Source: an uncultured Porphyromonadaceae bacterium (GTDB lineage: Bacteria; Bacteroidota; Bacteroidia; Bacteroidales; Muribaculaceae). From it: a stretch of 64,000 bases of DNA. Shown piece by piece: positions 9,436 through 17,229 of the stretch. Position numbers and translations under genes: made by a program. The notes beneath the pieces were generated by a model. It did not search any database. It had not been told where the DNA came from and was given only the letters and a program-made list of their open reading frames with translations. Where the stretch lies: contig CALKRW010000021.1 of assembly GCA_937989585.1 (NCBI GenBank), forward strand, positions 1 to 64,000. The letters run 5' to 3'. The first letter of the stretch is position 1, and each line of letters opens with the position of its first letter.

Positions 9436-11697
9436 ATGAATCCTGAAGAAAATTCCATCACTTTTGAACAGAAAGAAGGCTATACAATTGTTCACCAGAC
9501 AGAAGGTCCTGATTTGGGATATTCGCCAGACTCCGGTGTGAAGATAATCACTGTTGATGGGTTGGCTTTCAAGAGTTTTGACGGAAGTGACACCCTGTAT
9601 CCATACGAAGACTGGCGGCTAAGCGAGGACGAGCGTGCCAAAGACCTTGCCTCGCGACTAAGCGAGGACGAGATTGCCGGCCTCATGCTATACAGTCCGC
9701 AGAACTGGTTGCCGATGCCTAACGACACCTATGGTGGCAAGACATTCAAGGACAGCGGAATGAAAGCGTGGGAACTTTCCGATGATCAGTTGAGATTTCT
9801 TTTCGAGGACAATGTACGACACGTTCTTGTCTCGAAGGTTGAAAGTCCTGCTACTGCCGCACGATGGAACAACCGTCTTCAGGGTGCAGTCGAAGGAGTC
9901 GGCCACGGCATTCCGGCCAACAACTCGTCAGACCCCCGACATTCGGGCTTTGCGGACGCAGAGTTCGCCCCAGGCAGTTCGGGCCAGTTATCGCAGTGGA
10001 GCAACCTTATGGGACTTGCCGCGACTTTCTCGCCAGACACTGTTCTTGACTTCGCACGCACTGCACGCATCGAGTACCGCGCCATGGGACTTTCGACCGC
10101 ACTGTCTCCACAGGCTGACCTGGGAACCGACCCGCGCTGGTACCGTTTCAACGCTACTTTCGGCTGCGATCCGGCTCTTGTCACAGACCTTGTGAAAGCA
10201 TACGCCGAGGGATTCCAGGCTGCCCCTGACAGCGAGGACGGAGGCTGGGGACCCGGCAGCGTAAACACCATGGCCAAGCACTGGCCGGGAGGCGGTTCGG
10301 GCGAAGGCGGTCGAGACGCACACTATGGCAACGGAAAGTATGCCGTCTATCCCGGAGGAAGATATGAAGACCACCGAAGCGTTTTCATCAACGGCGCTTT
10401 CGCACTCCCCGGCGCCACAAAATATTGCTCTGCCATCATGCCCTATTATACCATTTCAACGGGTCAGGGAAGCGACAATGCGGGCAACTCGTTCGACAGC
10501 GACATAATAACACACCAGTTGCGCGGTGAGGCCGGTTATGACGGCGTGGTATGCACAGACTGGTGCATCACCGCCGACCAGATTGACCCCGGCACACATT
10601 CCGGCAAACCCTGGGGTGTAGAGACACTGAGCGTCGCACAGCGCCATTACCGCGCCTTGATGGCAGGAGTCGACCAGTTCGGCGGCAACGACCGCAAAGG
10701 TCCTGTACTCGAGGCTTTTGCCATAGCCCGTGAGAAGCACGGTGAGGAATGGACACGAAAACGCATCGAGCGTTCGGCAACACGGCTGCTGCTCAACATC
10801 CTACGGCCGGGGCTTTTCGAGAATCCGTATGTCGACCCTGATGTAACGGCACGGACTGTCGGCTCGCCCGAACTGATGGACAAGGGATACCGCCAGCAAC
10901 TCGAATCAATCGTCATGCTTAAGAACCATGGTGCGCTTCTGCCCCTGACCGGTGGTTCGACACGCATATATGTTCCGAAACGCAATGTCCCGCCAATCCG
11001 CAACTACTGGGGAACAACCGAAGCGGCACGCTCGTACAACCCGGTCACTCCGGCTATGGCATCGGGACGCATGATTCTGACCGATAAGCCGGACGAGGCA
11101 GACGCCGCAATTGTCTTCATCGAGTCACCAAAAAGTTTCCGCATGGGCTATGACCCCACCGACAAAGCCAACGGCGGCAACGGATACATACCAATCTCCC
11201 TGCAGTACCGTCCATACACCGCCACGAATGCCAGGCCCAAAAGTCTTGCATACGACCCCGCCGAAGACCCTGCAGACATCGGCCGGTCATACCTCGGGAA
11301 GAGTGCGCGCACGCAGAACGAGAGCGACCTCGATATGCTCATCGAGACGCGCAGACTGATGGGCGACAAGCCTGTCATTCTCGTCATCGACATGTCGAAT
11401 CCGACAGTCATGTCCGAAGTTGAGCCTCTGGCCGATGCAATTCTTGTCGGCTTCAATGTCACGACACAGGCGTTCCTTGACCTCATCTGCGGCAATGCCG
11501 AACCGTCGGCACTGCTCCCGTTCGAGATGCCGGCGTCAATGGAGGCCATCGAACTGCACTGCGAGGATACGCCACACGACATCTTGCCCTATACTGACTG
11601 CGACGGCAACGTCTACCGTTTCGCATTCGGACTGAACTGGGACGGCCAGATTTCCGACGAACGCACCCGTCGCTACGCTCCTAACAAAATTCCCTGA
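9436..11697 (+). CDS. Glycoside hydrolase family 3 protein, apparently cytoplasmic
   Basis: The product is 753 residues from the ATG at 9436; a much longer open frame runs upstream, but that part overlaps the methyltransferase gene and is not coding. GH3 features include a KHWPGGG segment and the nucleophile motif GVVCTDW with Asp375. A second domain contains SIVMLKNHGALLPL, typical of GH3 C-terminal domains. There is no signal peptide, which is unusual for Bacteroidales GH3 enzymes that sit in polysaccharide loci. Substrate is unknown. The first 150 residues are distinctive and acidic. Confidence 0.85.
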   Translation: MNPEENSITFEQKEGYTIVHQTEGPDLGYSPDSGVKIITVDGLAFKSFDGSDTLYPYEDWRLSEDERAKDLASRLSEDEIAGLMLYSPQNWLPMPNDTYGGKTFKDSGMKAWELSDDQLRFLFEDNVRHVLVSKVESPATAARWNNRLQGAVEGVGHGIPANNSSDPRHSGFADAEFAPGSSGQLSQWSNLMGLAATFSPDTVLDFARTARIEYRAMGLSTALSPQADLGTDPRWYRFNATFGCDPALVTDLVKAYAEGFQAAPDSEDGGWGPGSVNTMAKHWPGGGSGEGGRDAHYGNGKYAVYPGGRYEDHRSVFINGAFALPGATKYCSAIMPYYTISTGQGSDNAGNSFDSDIITHQLRGEAGYDGVVCTDWCITADQIDPGTHSGKPWGVETLSVAQRHYRALMAGVDQFGGNDRKGPVLEAFAIAREKHGEEWTRKRIERSATRLLLNILRPGLFENPYVDPDVTARTVGSPELMDKGYRQQLESIVMLKNHGALLPLTGGSTRIYVPKRNVPPIRNYWGTTEAARSYNPVTPAMASGRMILTDKPDEADAAIVFIESPKSFRMGYDPTDKANGGNGYIPISLQYRPYTATNARPKSLAYDPAEDPADIGRSYLGKSARTQNESDLDMLIETRRLMGDKPVILVIDMSNPTVMSEVEPLADAILVGFNVTTQAFLDLICGNAEPSALLPFEMPASMEAIELHCEDTPHDILPYTDCDGNVYRFAFGLNWDGQISDERTRRYAPNKIP

Positions 11698-11709
11698 TAA
11701 GGGAATTTT
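11686..11709 (+). terminator. Intrinsic terminator overlapping the GH3 stop codon
   Basis: The 10-bp perfect stem AAAATTCCCT / AGGGAATTTT has a GATA loop. Its left arm is the end of the GH3 reading frame and the TGA stop (11695-11697) lies at the arm-loop junction. The right arm ends in TTTT, followed by C. Because the hairpin overlaps the coding end, ribosomes terminating there could block its folding. Confidence 0.7.
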
Positions 11710-11823
11710 CTGCCTGCCGGAATTTTTTTCAGGAGAGAGTGTAACAAATGGCAGGGCGGCTCGTCCTATATATGTCCGGTGGATTTGCCGGGCATGGTTG
11801 TTTCATTAAAAATTCTATTTGAA

Positions 11824-12588
11824 ATGGAAAAGATAACTTGCAAATTGTGTAAACTGGCCGCACTGTTTCTTCTGGCTATTCTGCCAACAGGCTGTATGAA
11901 AATAATCGGGACAGAGACTGTAAAAGGGTCAAAGACTATGGTTGACAATGTCTACGAAGAGAGCGGCTTCAATGAAGTCTGCACAGACGGTCAGACCCGC
12001 GTGGTTGTAACAAGCGGTGAGGGTTATTCTGTCAAGGCACATGTTCCGGATAATCTGCAGGACTATATCATCATAAAGAAGAAGGGCGACAGACTGATAG
12101 TCAGCAACAAATCCCTCAATGTAAAATGCGCGGGGAAAGATTTCTCGCCCGTAGTCTATGTGACATTGCCCACGCTGAAAGGCATAGAGTCAAACGGACA
12201 GAGCCATATGACGCTGTCAGGACCTGTCGCAGAGGAATTCGAGGCCTCGGCCTCGGGACAGAGCATGATAGATGCCGGCGATGTGAAAATAAAGGATGCC
12301 GAGATTTCCACATCAGGCCAGTCGAGAATAAAGATGGGCAATATCAATGCGTCCGGAGACGTCAGGCTGACGTCGTCGGGTCAGTCGAACATCTCGTTCA
12401 AGGATCTAAACGCTGTAGAAGAGGTCTCACTCGAGACATCGGGACAAGCATCGTTGACAGGAAATAATCTCGTTGCCAGAGACGGAAGCGTCAAGGCAAG
12501 TGGCCAAAGCAGTATACGTATTAATTCTGTAAGCGGGAATTTCGATGCCGATGTCAGTGGACAGGCGTCTTATCGTGTAGACCGATAA
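11824..12588 (+). CDS. DUF2807 (head GIN domain) lipoprotein with SGQ repeats
   Basis: The chosen start at 11824 gives 254 residues beginning MEKITCKLCKLAALFLL with lipobox PTGC; in-frame starts at 11779 and 11794 would add residues before the signal. The rest is a DUF2807-type auto-transporter-adhesin-head-like fold, predicted as a right-handed beta-helix. The motif SGQ[SA] (once NGQS) recurs about every 20 residues from about 120 to the end, consistent with one rung per repeat. These proteins are common in Bacteroidetes and their function is unknown. A hairpin at 12616-12651 follows. Confidence 0.85.
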   Translation: MEKITCKLCKLAALFLLAILPTGCMKIIGTETVKGSKTMVDNVYEESGFNEVCTDGQTRVVVTSGEGYSVKAHVPDNLQDYIIIKKKGDRLIVSNKSLNVKCAGKDFSPVVYVTLPTLKGIESNGQSHMTLSGPVAEEFEASASGQSMIDAGDVKIKDAEISTSGQSRIKMGNINASGDVRLTSSGQSNISFKDLNAVEEVSLETSGQASLTGNNLVARDGSVKASGQSSIRINSVSGNFDADVSGQASYRVDR

Positions 12589-12615
12589 ACCAAGCGACTA
12601 AGTTTACGATATAAT

Positions 12616-12656
12616 TTCTATCAGGTCGCGCTAAAGTACGGCCTGATAGAATTTTA
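12616..12656 (+). terminator. Intrinsic terminator after the DUF2807 gene
   Basis: A 10-bp perfect stem (TTCTATCAGG at 12616-12625, CCTGATAGAA at 12642-12651) has a 16-base loop and is followed by TTTTATATAC. It lies 28 bases after the stop codon of the lipoprotein gene. Confidence 0.75.
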
Positions 12657-13400
12657 TATACATTTCACAGTCCGGTCTTGAATTTGTCAAGGTCGCGGAG
12701 GGACGAGCAGGAATATGCTGATTAGAATATGTCTCATAGTTGATTGTTGTTTAGATGATTTGTTGTTTGATTAAGAATCAGGGCCCTGATTGATTTGGTG
12801 ATAGCGTTTAAGGAGATTGGTATATTCGTGAGTTTAGGTGTTAGGTCAGAGTTTGTGATGAGGTTTTTCTCGAGATTCCCGAGGAGCCCGAGAATCCTGA
12901 GATTCTCGAGAAATTGGAAAGGAAGAGGGTTCGGGGCGGATGTGAAAAATCACGTCCCTACTAAAATGTGGTGGAATGGTTGGCCCGGTGAGCGGGATTT
13001 TTGTTTCTTGGGGTAGTGTTTTTAAGATGCATAGTTGATTAAGAATTTAATTTTAAAGGTTAAACTTCGGGTTAAAGACACACTGTTGTTTATTATTCAC
13101 CAAATCACCTACTGAAACCTATCAGCCTTAAACGCTGATGCAAAGATACGACACGGCGAGGCGTTTTATGCTCCCCCGTCTGAATAGATTGGCAAAAATC
13201 GAAAAAAAATTTTTGATGGGGATTTTTTTCGATTTGGGGGAATTTTTTATCGAGATGCCCGAAGTGTCGTGATTTATCATGAATTATCGTGATTTAGCGC
13301 GAGTTAGCACGGGAGGCGGCGGAGAGGGGGCATACCTTGATTCGGGCGGCAGGATGCCGCCAGTCCATGATTCGGGGATGTTAAGGGAATTTTTGAAATT
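12657..13400. other. Gene-free, palindrome-rich region
   Basis: About 750 bases hold no convincing gene. Visible structures are: a 16-base perfect palindrome AATCAGGGCCCTGATT (12776-12791); a 48-base imperfect palindrome built from repeated GAGATTC/GAATCTC units (about 12866-12913) whose ends TTTCTCGAGA/TCTCGAGAAA match exactly; an A/T hairpin (13196-13208 with 13223-13235); a direct repeat TCGTGATTTA (13267-13276, 13287-13296); and a REP-like hairpin GGCGGCA-GGA-TGCCGCC (13345-13361). A minus-strand -7-like TATCTTTGC lies near 13140-13148. Two small open frames here look like chance. Confidence 0.55.
13345..13361. repeat. REP-like hairpin
   Basis: GGCGGCA and TGCCGCC form a perfect 7-bp stem around GGA. 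The flanks contain TGATTCGGG on the left and again on the right (at about 13338 and 13368), so the hairpin sits between short direct repeats. This arrangement resembles dispersed palindromic elements, but only one copy is visible in the window. Confidence 0.4.
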
Positions 13401-13403
13401 TTT

Positions 13404-13436
13404 TTTGGCGGGTACGGAAAAAAGGTGTAATTTTGC
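13404..13436 (+). promoter_or_regulatory. Promoter for tRNA-Gln
   Basis: TTTG at 13404-13407, a 20-base spacer and TAATTTTGC at 13428-13436 match the Bacteroidetes promoter. Transcription would start near 13443, giving a 5' extension of about 85 bases before the tRNA that must be trimmed. Confidence 0.6.
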
Positions 13437-13528
13437 GGTGCTTAAGGGTCTATGGCTCTTAGCCGTGGTTCGGTATGCATTTTTTCGAATCATGGGTTTG
13501 GATGACAAGTTCTTCCAGCCACAAGGAT

Positions 13529-13599
13529 AGTCTTATGGTGTAATGGTAGCACTACAGTTTTTGGTTCTGTCTGTCTAGGTTCGAATCCTGGTAAGACTA
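13529..13599 (+). tRNA. tRNA-Gln (anticodon TTG)
   Basis: The cloverleaf is complete. The acceptor stem is AGTCTTA (13529-13535) with TAAGACT (13592-13598), with discriminator A at 13599. The D arm contains AATGGTAGC. The anticodon loop TTTTGGT holds TTG, flanked by ACAG/CTGT pairs with a U-U at the loop edge as in E. coli tRNA-Gln. The T arm is CTAGG-TTCGAAT-CCTGG. The CCA end is not encoded, so it must be added after transcription. Confidence 0.95.
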
Positions 13600-13603
13600 C
13601 AGA

Positions 13604-13641
13604 AAACAGCCCGAATGTCTCAGTGGACATTCGGGCTGTTT
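13604..13641. terminator. Two-way intrinsic terminator between tRNA-Gln and the rhamnose operon
   Basis: A 16-bp perfect stem (AAACAGCCCGAATGTC with GACATTCGGGCTGTTT) has a 6-base loop TCAGTG. T-rich flanks occur on both strands: TTTCGTTT on the + side, and TTTTC when read on the - side. It can stop the tRNA transcript from the left and the rhamnose operon transcript from the right. Confidence 0.85.
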
Positions 13642-13749
13642 CGTTTATGGTTGCACTTAATGAGGGGACGAAGCAATGCCGGTCACATTCTTCTTATTGG
13701 GAGAAATGACATGGGACTTTTATGGAGCCTGCCGTCAAGATTAACGTGG

Positions 13750-15375
13750 TTACTGTTCCCGGAGGTAGTATTTCAGGGGGCAGGTGGTGGCGCGGAGACC
13801 ACGGGCGACATTGGCGGCATTAAGGCGCGCGCCCCTGAGGGAGGTGTGGGTATGGTCGTTGCGGAAGTATTCGGCGGATTTCTCGGGACCGAGTTCCTGA
13901 AGGTCGGCTCCAGTCAGGGAATTGAGGTCGATGAAACAGGCTCCGGTCTGAAGCGCGGCCTGACGGGTCCATTCGCCGAGTGTGGCAGCATTGCTTTCGA
14001 TACGGCCGTCCTTCCACTTGTTGCGCGGGGTGTGGGAGATGACAACGGGTATGGCACCCTTCTCGCGGGCATCCATGATGAACTTGCGGAGGTACCAGCC
14101 GAAAGTGTATACAACCTGGTTGGTCGCGGTCTTCTCCATCTTGAAAACCTTGCTCTCGGGACCGTAGCCGGGGAGTTCTCCACGGGCCTTGCCGGTGTTG
14201 ATGTCACCGAGGTCATTGTGACCGAACTGAATCAGCACAAAGTCGCCGGGGCGCAGAGCCCTGTAGACTTTGTCCCAACGGCCCTCGTCAAGAAAGGTGC
14301 GTGCGGAGCGACCTGCCATGGCATGATTCTCGACTGTGATATGGGCCGTGTCGAACTGTTCGGCGAGAACCGAACCCCAGCCCCACATGCCGTCGCCGGT
14401 GTCATGATTCTTGACCGTGGAATCGCCGATGGTGAATACCACGGGCTGACCCTCGCGGCGTGTCGAACCGGTGAGCGTGTCTACAGGCGCGGGGAGGAGG
14501 CACTCAGCAAGCGCGATGCCGGACCGACGTATGCCCTCGACGGCGCTTTCGGCGTTCTCACGCGCTCCAAAGGCCGAGGTATGGATACGGTCGAGGTAGA
14601 ACATGTAGTCAACCTTTTCGGGACCGTAGGCGTCGAACTTCGATGCCGTTATCTCGTTAAGGTCGACGAAAGGCACATTCTCGGCGTCGGCTACCTCGCG
14701 TGCCCATGAGCCGAAGGTCGGCGCACAGCGGGTGATGTGCGTGCGTGCGACATCGTCCCAGGCCTTGCGGGGAGTGAGCGAGAAAATAACGGGGCGGCCA
14801 CCCATCGCGCGGGTCTCGCGGATGTAACGGCGCAGATACTCGCCGTAGGTGTAGACCGTCTCCTTTGCTCCGGTCTCCTTGATCACGACCTCGAGCGAGT
14901 CGGTGCCGGTGCCGGGAATGGATGCGCGGGCACGGCCGCTGTCATAGGGGCCGTTGTCGTTGTGGCCGAGTTCGATGATGACCCAGTCGCCGGGACGTAT
15001 GCCCTTGCGGACATCGGCCCACAGACGGTTGTAGAAAGTGCGGGAACTCATACCGCCGAGGGCGTGATTCTCGACGGTGATCTTCGCGGGGTCAAAATAT
15101 TCGCCGAGGAAATAGCCCCAGCCCCACTGACCGTTGCTGCCGTTGCCGAGCGTACCGGTGCGCATGGTAGAGTTTCCGACAAGGAATAGCACGGGATTGT
15201 CACCGCGACGGGTAGAACCCGCAACAGGACGCGCAGTGCGGGCCTTGGCAATTGAGTCGGGCGTATTGTCGACAACGCCGTTGGTGTCGGCGACGGGTGC
15301 GGCTATCTTCTGCCGGGCGGTGACCGAAGTCACCGCCAGCAGCAGGAAGAAGCAGATTATGATGCGACGCATCAC
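13750..15375 (-). CDS. Two-domain SGNH/GDSL acetylesterase (rhamnogalacturonan acetylesterase-like)
   Basis: The 541-residue secreted protein has a signal peptide (MMRRIIICFFLLLAVTSVTA) and two tandem SGNH esterase domains of about 240 residues each. Domain 1 carries GNST with Ser69 as likely nucleophile, ELGHND, and DRIHTS. Domain 2 carries GDST with Ser near 319, QFGHND, and NDHTHTS. Such enzymes remove acetyl groups from rhamnogalacturonan. As last gene of the rhamnose operon, 10 bases after rhaD, it links deacetylation of a rhamnose-containing glycan with rhamnose use. Domain 1 has Asn in place of the usual Asp before the nucleophile. Confidence 0.88.
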   Translation of the reverse strand: MMRRIIICFFLLLAVTSVTARQKIAAPVADTNGVVDNTPDSIAKARTARPVAGSTRRGDNPVLFLVGNSTMRTGTLGNGSNGQWGWGYFLGEYFDPAKITVENHALGGMSSRTFYNRLWADVRKGIRPGDWVIIELGHNDNGPYDSGRARASIPGTGTDSLEVVIKETGAKETVYTYGEYLRRYIRETRAMGGRPVIFSLTPRKAWDDVARTHITRCAPTFGSWAREVADAENVPFVDLNEITASKFDAYGPEKVDYMFYLDRIHTSAFGARENAESAVEGIRRSGIALAECLLPAPVDTLTGSTRREGQPVVFTIGDSTVKNHDTGDGMWGWGSVLAEQFDTAHITVENHAMAGRSARTFLDEGRWDKVYRALRPGDFVLIQFGHNDLGDINTGKARGELPGYGPESKVFKMEKTATNQVVYTFGWYLRKFIMDAREKGAIPVVISHTPRNKWKDGRIESNAATLGEWTRQAALQTGACFIDLNSLTGADLQELGPEKSAEYFRNDHTHTSLRGARLNAANVARGLRATTCPLKYYLREQ

Positions 15376-15385
15376 GTGAGTGGAC

Positions 15386-16198
15386 TTATTTGGGCAGATT
15401 GAATACAGTGGAAATCTCCTGCATCTGCTCGTCGCTCATGCCGTCGGGAACGAAGCCCATAGAGCGGGCGCACATGTAGATGTTGGCACTCTTGTTGAGC
15501 ACATCAACCTGGTCGAAAGCGGACATGATGTCCTCCTCGACGGCGAATACGCCGTGTTTCTCCCACATGACGACATCGTAGTTGTCGTCGATTGCCTTGA
15601 TGGTCTCCTCGGCCAGGGCGTTGGATGACGGGAGCATGTAGGGAACCATTCCGAGGCCACGTGGAGCGAAAGCCTTAGTCTCGGGAATCATCGACCAGAG
15701 TATTTTCGTCAGCACATCCTTCTTGAGGAACTCGGGGTTGTGGCTCATGGCCACGAGTTCGATGGGATGGGTGTGGAGCGAAGCCTTATAGGTCGAGCCC
15801 TTGCCGATAAGATAGTTGTGGACGGCGAGGTGGGAGGGCAGTTCAGATGTCGGCTTCACGGGATTGTCAGCGACAATCTCATAATGGGCGCAGTCGTCGG
15901 TAATGCGGATGATCGAGCCGTTGTCCATGGGGCGGCGGGCAAGGTCGCGCATACGTTTCTGTGTGCCCTTGCAGTAGAACCAGCAGCCCTTGAGGCTGGG
16001 GAGAGTCAGACCGATCTCGAAGGGGCCGGCGATAGCGGGGAGCGCACGCATGGCGTCATCGACATGTTCGGTAATATTGACGGTTATGTTTCCACCGTTG
16101 CGCTCGGCCCAGCCTTTCTGCCAGAGGTATCCGGCAGCCTCGGCGACCTTGTCGATCTCAGCGGCCAGCACAGGACGGTTTTCCAATACGGATTTCAT
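15386..16198 (-). CDS. rhaD: L-rhamnulose-1-phosphate aldolase
   Basis: The start at 16198 gives 270 residues (MKSVLENRPVLAAEIDK), close to the 274 of E. coli RhaD; an upstream in-frame start would overlap rhaT much further. It belongs to the class II aldolase family. It carries the RNGGNITVNI phosphate-binding segment and the zinc-ligand pair in SLHTHPIELVAM, and a further His near MWEKHGVF. It splits L-rhamnulose-1-phosphate into dihydroxyacetone phosphate and L-lactaldehyde. Its ATG overlaps the rhaT stop in an ATGA, so the two are translationally coupled. Confidence 0.95.
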   Translation of the reverse strand: MKSVLENRPVLAAEIDKVAEAAGYLWQKGWAERNGGNITVNITEHVDDAMRALPAIAGPFEIGLTLPSLKGCWFYCKGTQKRMRDLARRPMDNGSIIRITDDCAHYEIVADNPVKPTSELPSHLAVHNYLIGKGSTYKASLHTHPIELVAMSHNPEFLKKDVLTKILWSMIPETKAFAPRGLGMVPYMLPSSNALAEETIKAIDDNYDVVMWEKHGVFAVEEDIMSAFDQVDVLNKSANIYMCARSMGFVPDGMSDEQMQEISTVFNLPK

Positions 16199-17229
16199 AT
16201 CAGTTGAGGTAAGAATGATGAAACAATCAGAATGATAATGCCGACAATGAGTACGGCGATAGTTGCCCGCGAGCAGCCTTTCCACTCCTTGAGGATGATA
16301 CCCCAGACATTGGAGAAGACCACGTTAAGAGCCATGAGTATGCAGAAGGAGAGCGTCGTCAGCGTCTCGGACGAGACGAGGAAGCCCTTGCCCAGCGATA
16401 GTCCGAAGAACTGGCTATACCACAGCGCACCCGCCAGCAGACAGAAGAAGAGGTTGTTGGCGATGACCGAGCCCTTGCGGTAGTCACCCCATGTACGGTT
16501 CTTCTGGTTCTGCGAGAAGCAGTACACCGCGTTGGTCACAAAGCCGCCGAGGGTGACGAGGAATGTGGCCGGAAGCGTGCTGAACATCGGGTTGGTGAGG
16601 TCGCCGAAGTTGATGTCCTTGCCGAACTCGAGACCGACGTTGAAGCAGCCGCTCATGAAGCCGGCGAGCAGAGCGATGGCGATGCCCTTGGGGAAGTTGA
16701 AGTCCTTGACGGCCTTCTTCTTCTCCTCCTCGCTGAGGGTCCGGGCCTTCATCGAGCCTGCCATGCCGATGACGGCGATACCGACCAGGGTGACAACGAC
16801 GCCGAGAATCACTGAGAAGGTGAGTTTGCTCAGCGGGTCAGACTCGGGGAAGAACACCTGAAGGAGCACTGGACCCATGATGGTGCCGAGCGCGGCGCAG
16901 GTGCCGAGGGAGATGGACTGGCCGAGGGCGACACCGAGGTAGCGCATCGAGAGGCCGAAGGTGAGGCCTCCGACGCCCCATAGGACACCGAAGAGCATCG
17001 TCATCCAGATGTTGAACGAGCGGTCAGCCGTGAAGAGTTCGCCCAGACAGTGTCCCGAGGGAACAGCGAGAAGCATACCCAGGAACGGTAGCACAAGCCA
17101 TGCGAAGAAGCCCTGGACAATCCAGAACGTCTCCCAGCTCCACGACTTGATTTTCTTGATGGGCACATAACTGCTCGACTGGCAGAACGCGCCCACTGCA
17201 ATGATCAGAAGACCGAGAACGAGATCCAT
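16195..17229 (-). CDS. rhaT: L-rhamnose-proton symporter
   Basis: The 344-residue protein is strongly hydrophobic, with about ten membrane segments. It matches the RhaT family from its start (MDLVLGLLIIAVGAFCQSS). It imports L-rhamnose across the inner membrane with a proton. It overlaps the rhaA stop by one base and the rhaD start by four, placing it firmly inside the operon. Confidence 0.95.
   Translation of the reverse strand: MDLVLGLLIIAVGAFCQSSSYVPIKKIKSWSWETFWIVQGFFAWLVLPFLGMLLAVPSGHCLGELFTADRSFNIWMTMLFGVLWGVGGLTFGLSMRYLGVALGQSISLGTCAALGTIMGPVLLQVFFPESDPLSKLTFSVILGVVVTLVGIAVIGMAGSMKARTLSEEEKKKAVKDFNFPKGIAIALLAGFMSGCFNVGLEFGKDINFGDLTNPMFSTLPATFLVTLGGFVTNAVYCFSQNQKNRTWGDYRKGSVIANNLFFCLLAGALWYSQFFGLSLGKGFLVSSETLTTLSFCILMALNVVFSNVWGIILKEWKGCSRATIAVLIVGIIILIVSSFLPQLI

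Noticed and set aside
12795..13016. 73-codon open frame
   Set aside because: Arg/Phe-rich sequence produced by a nested palindrome, with no signal, family or promoter. It looks like chance in a non-coding gap.
13279..13530. 83-codon open frame before the tRNA
   Set aside because: It runs over the REP-like hairpin and the tRNA promoter and ends at the tRNA. No coding character.
13529..13641. tRNA-Gln as an attachment site for an integrated element
   Set aside because: No integrase gene or second copy of the tRNA 3' end was found in the window, and the flanks are a plain terminator and an operon.
13615..14709. 364-codon open frame on + strand opposite the esterase
   Set aside because: Antisense shadow of a well-identified SGNH esterase gene; it even includes the terminator arm.
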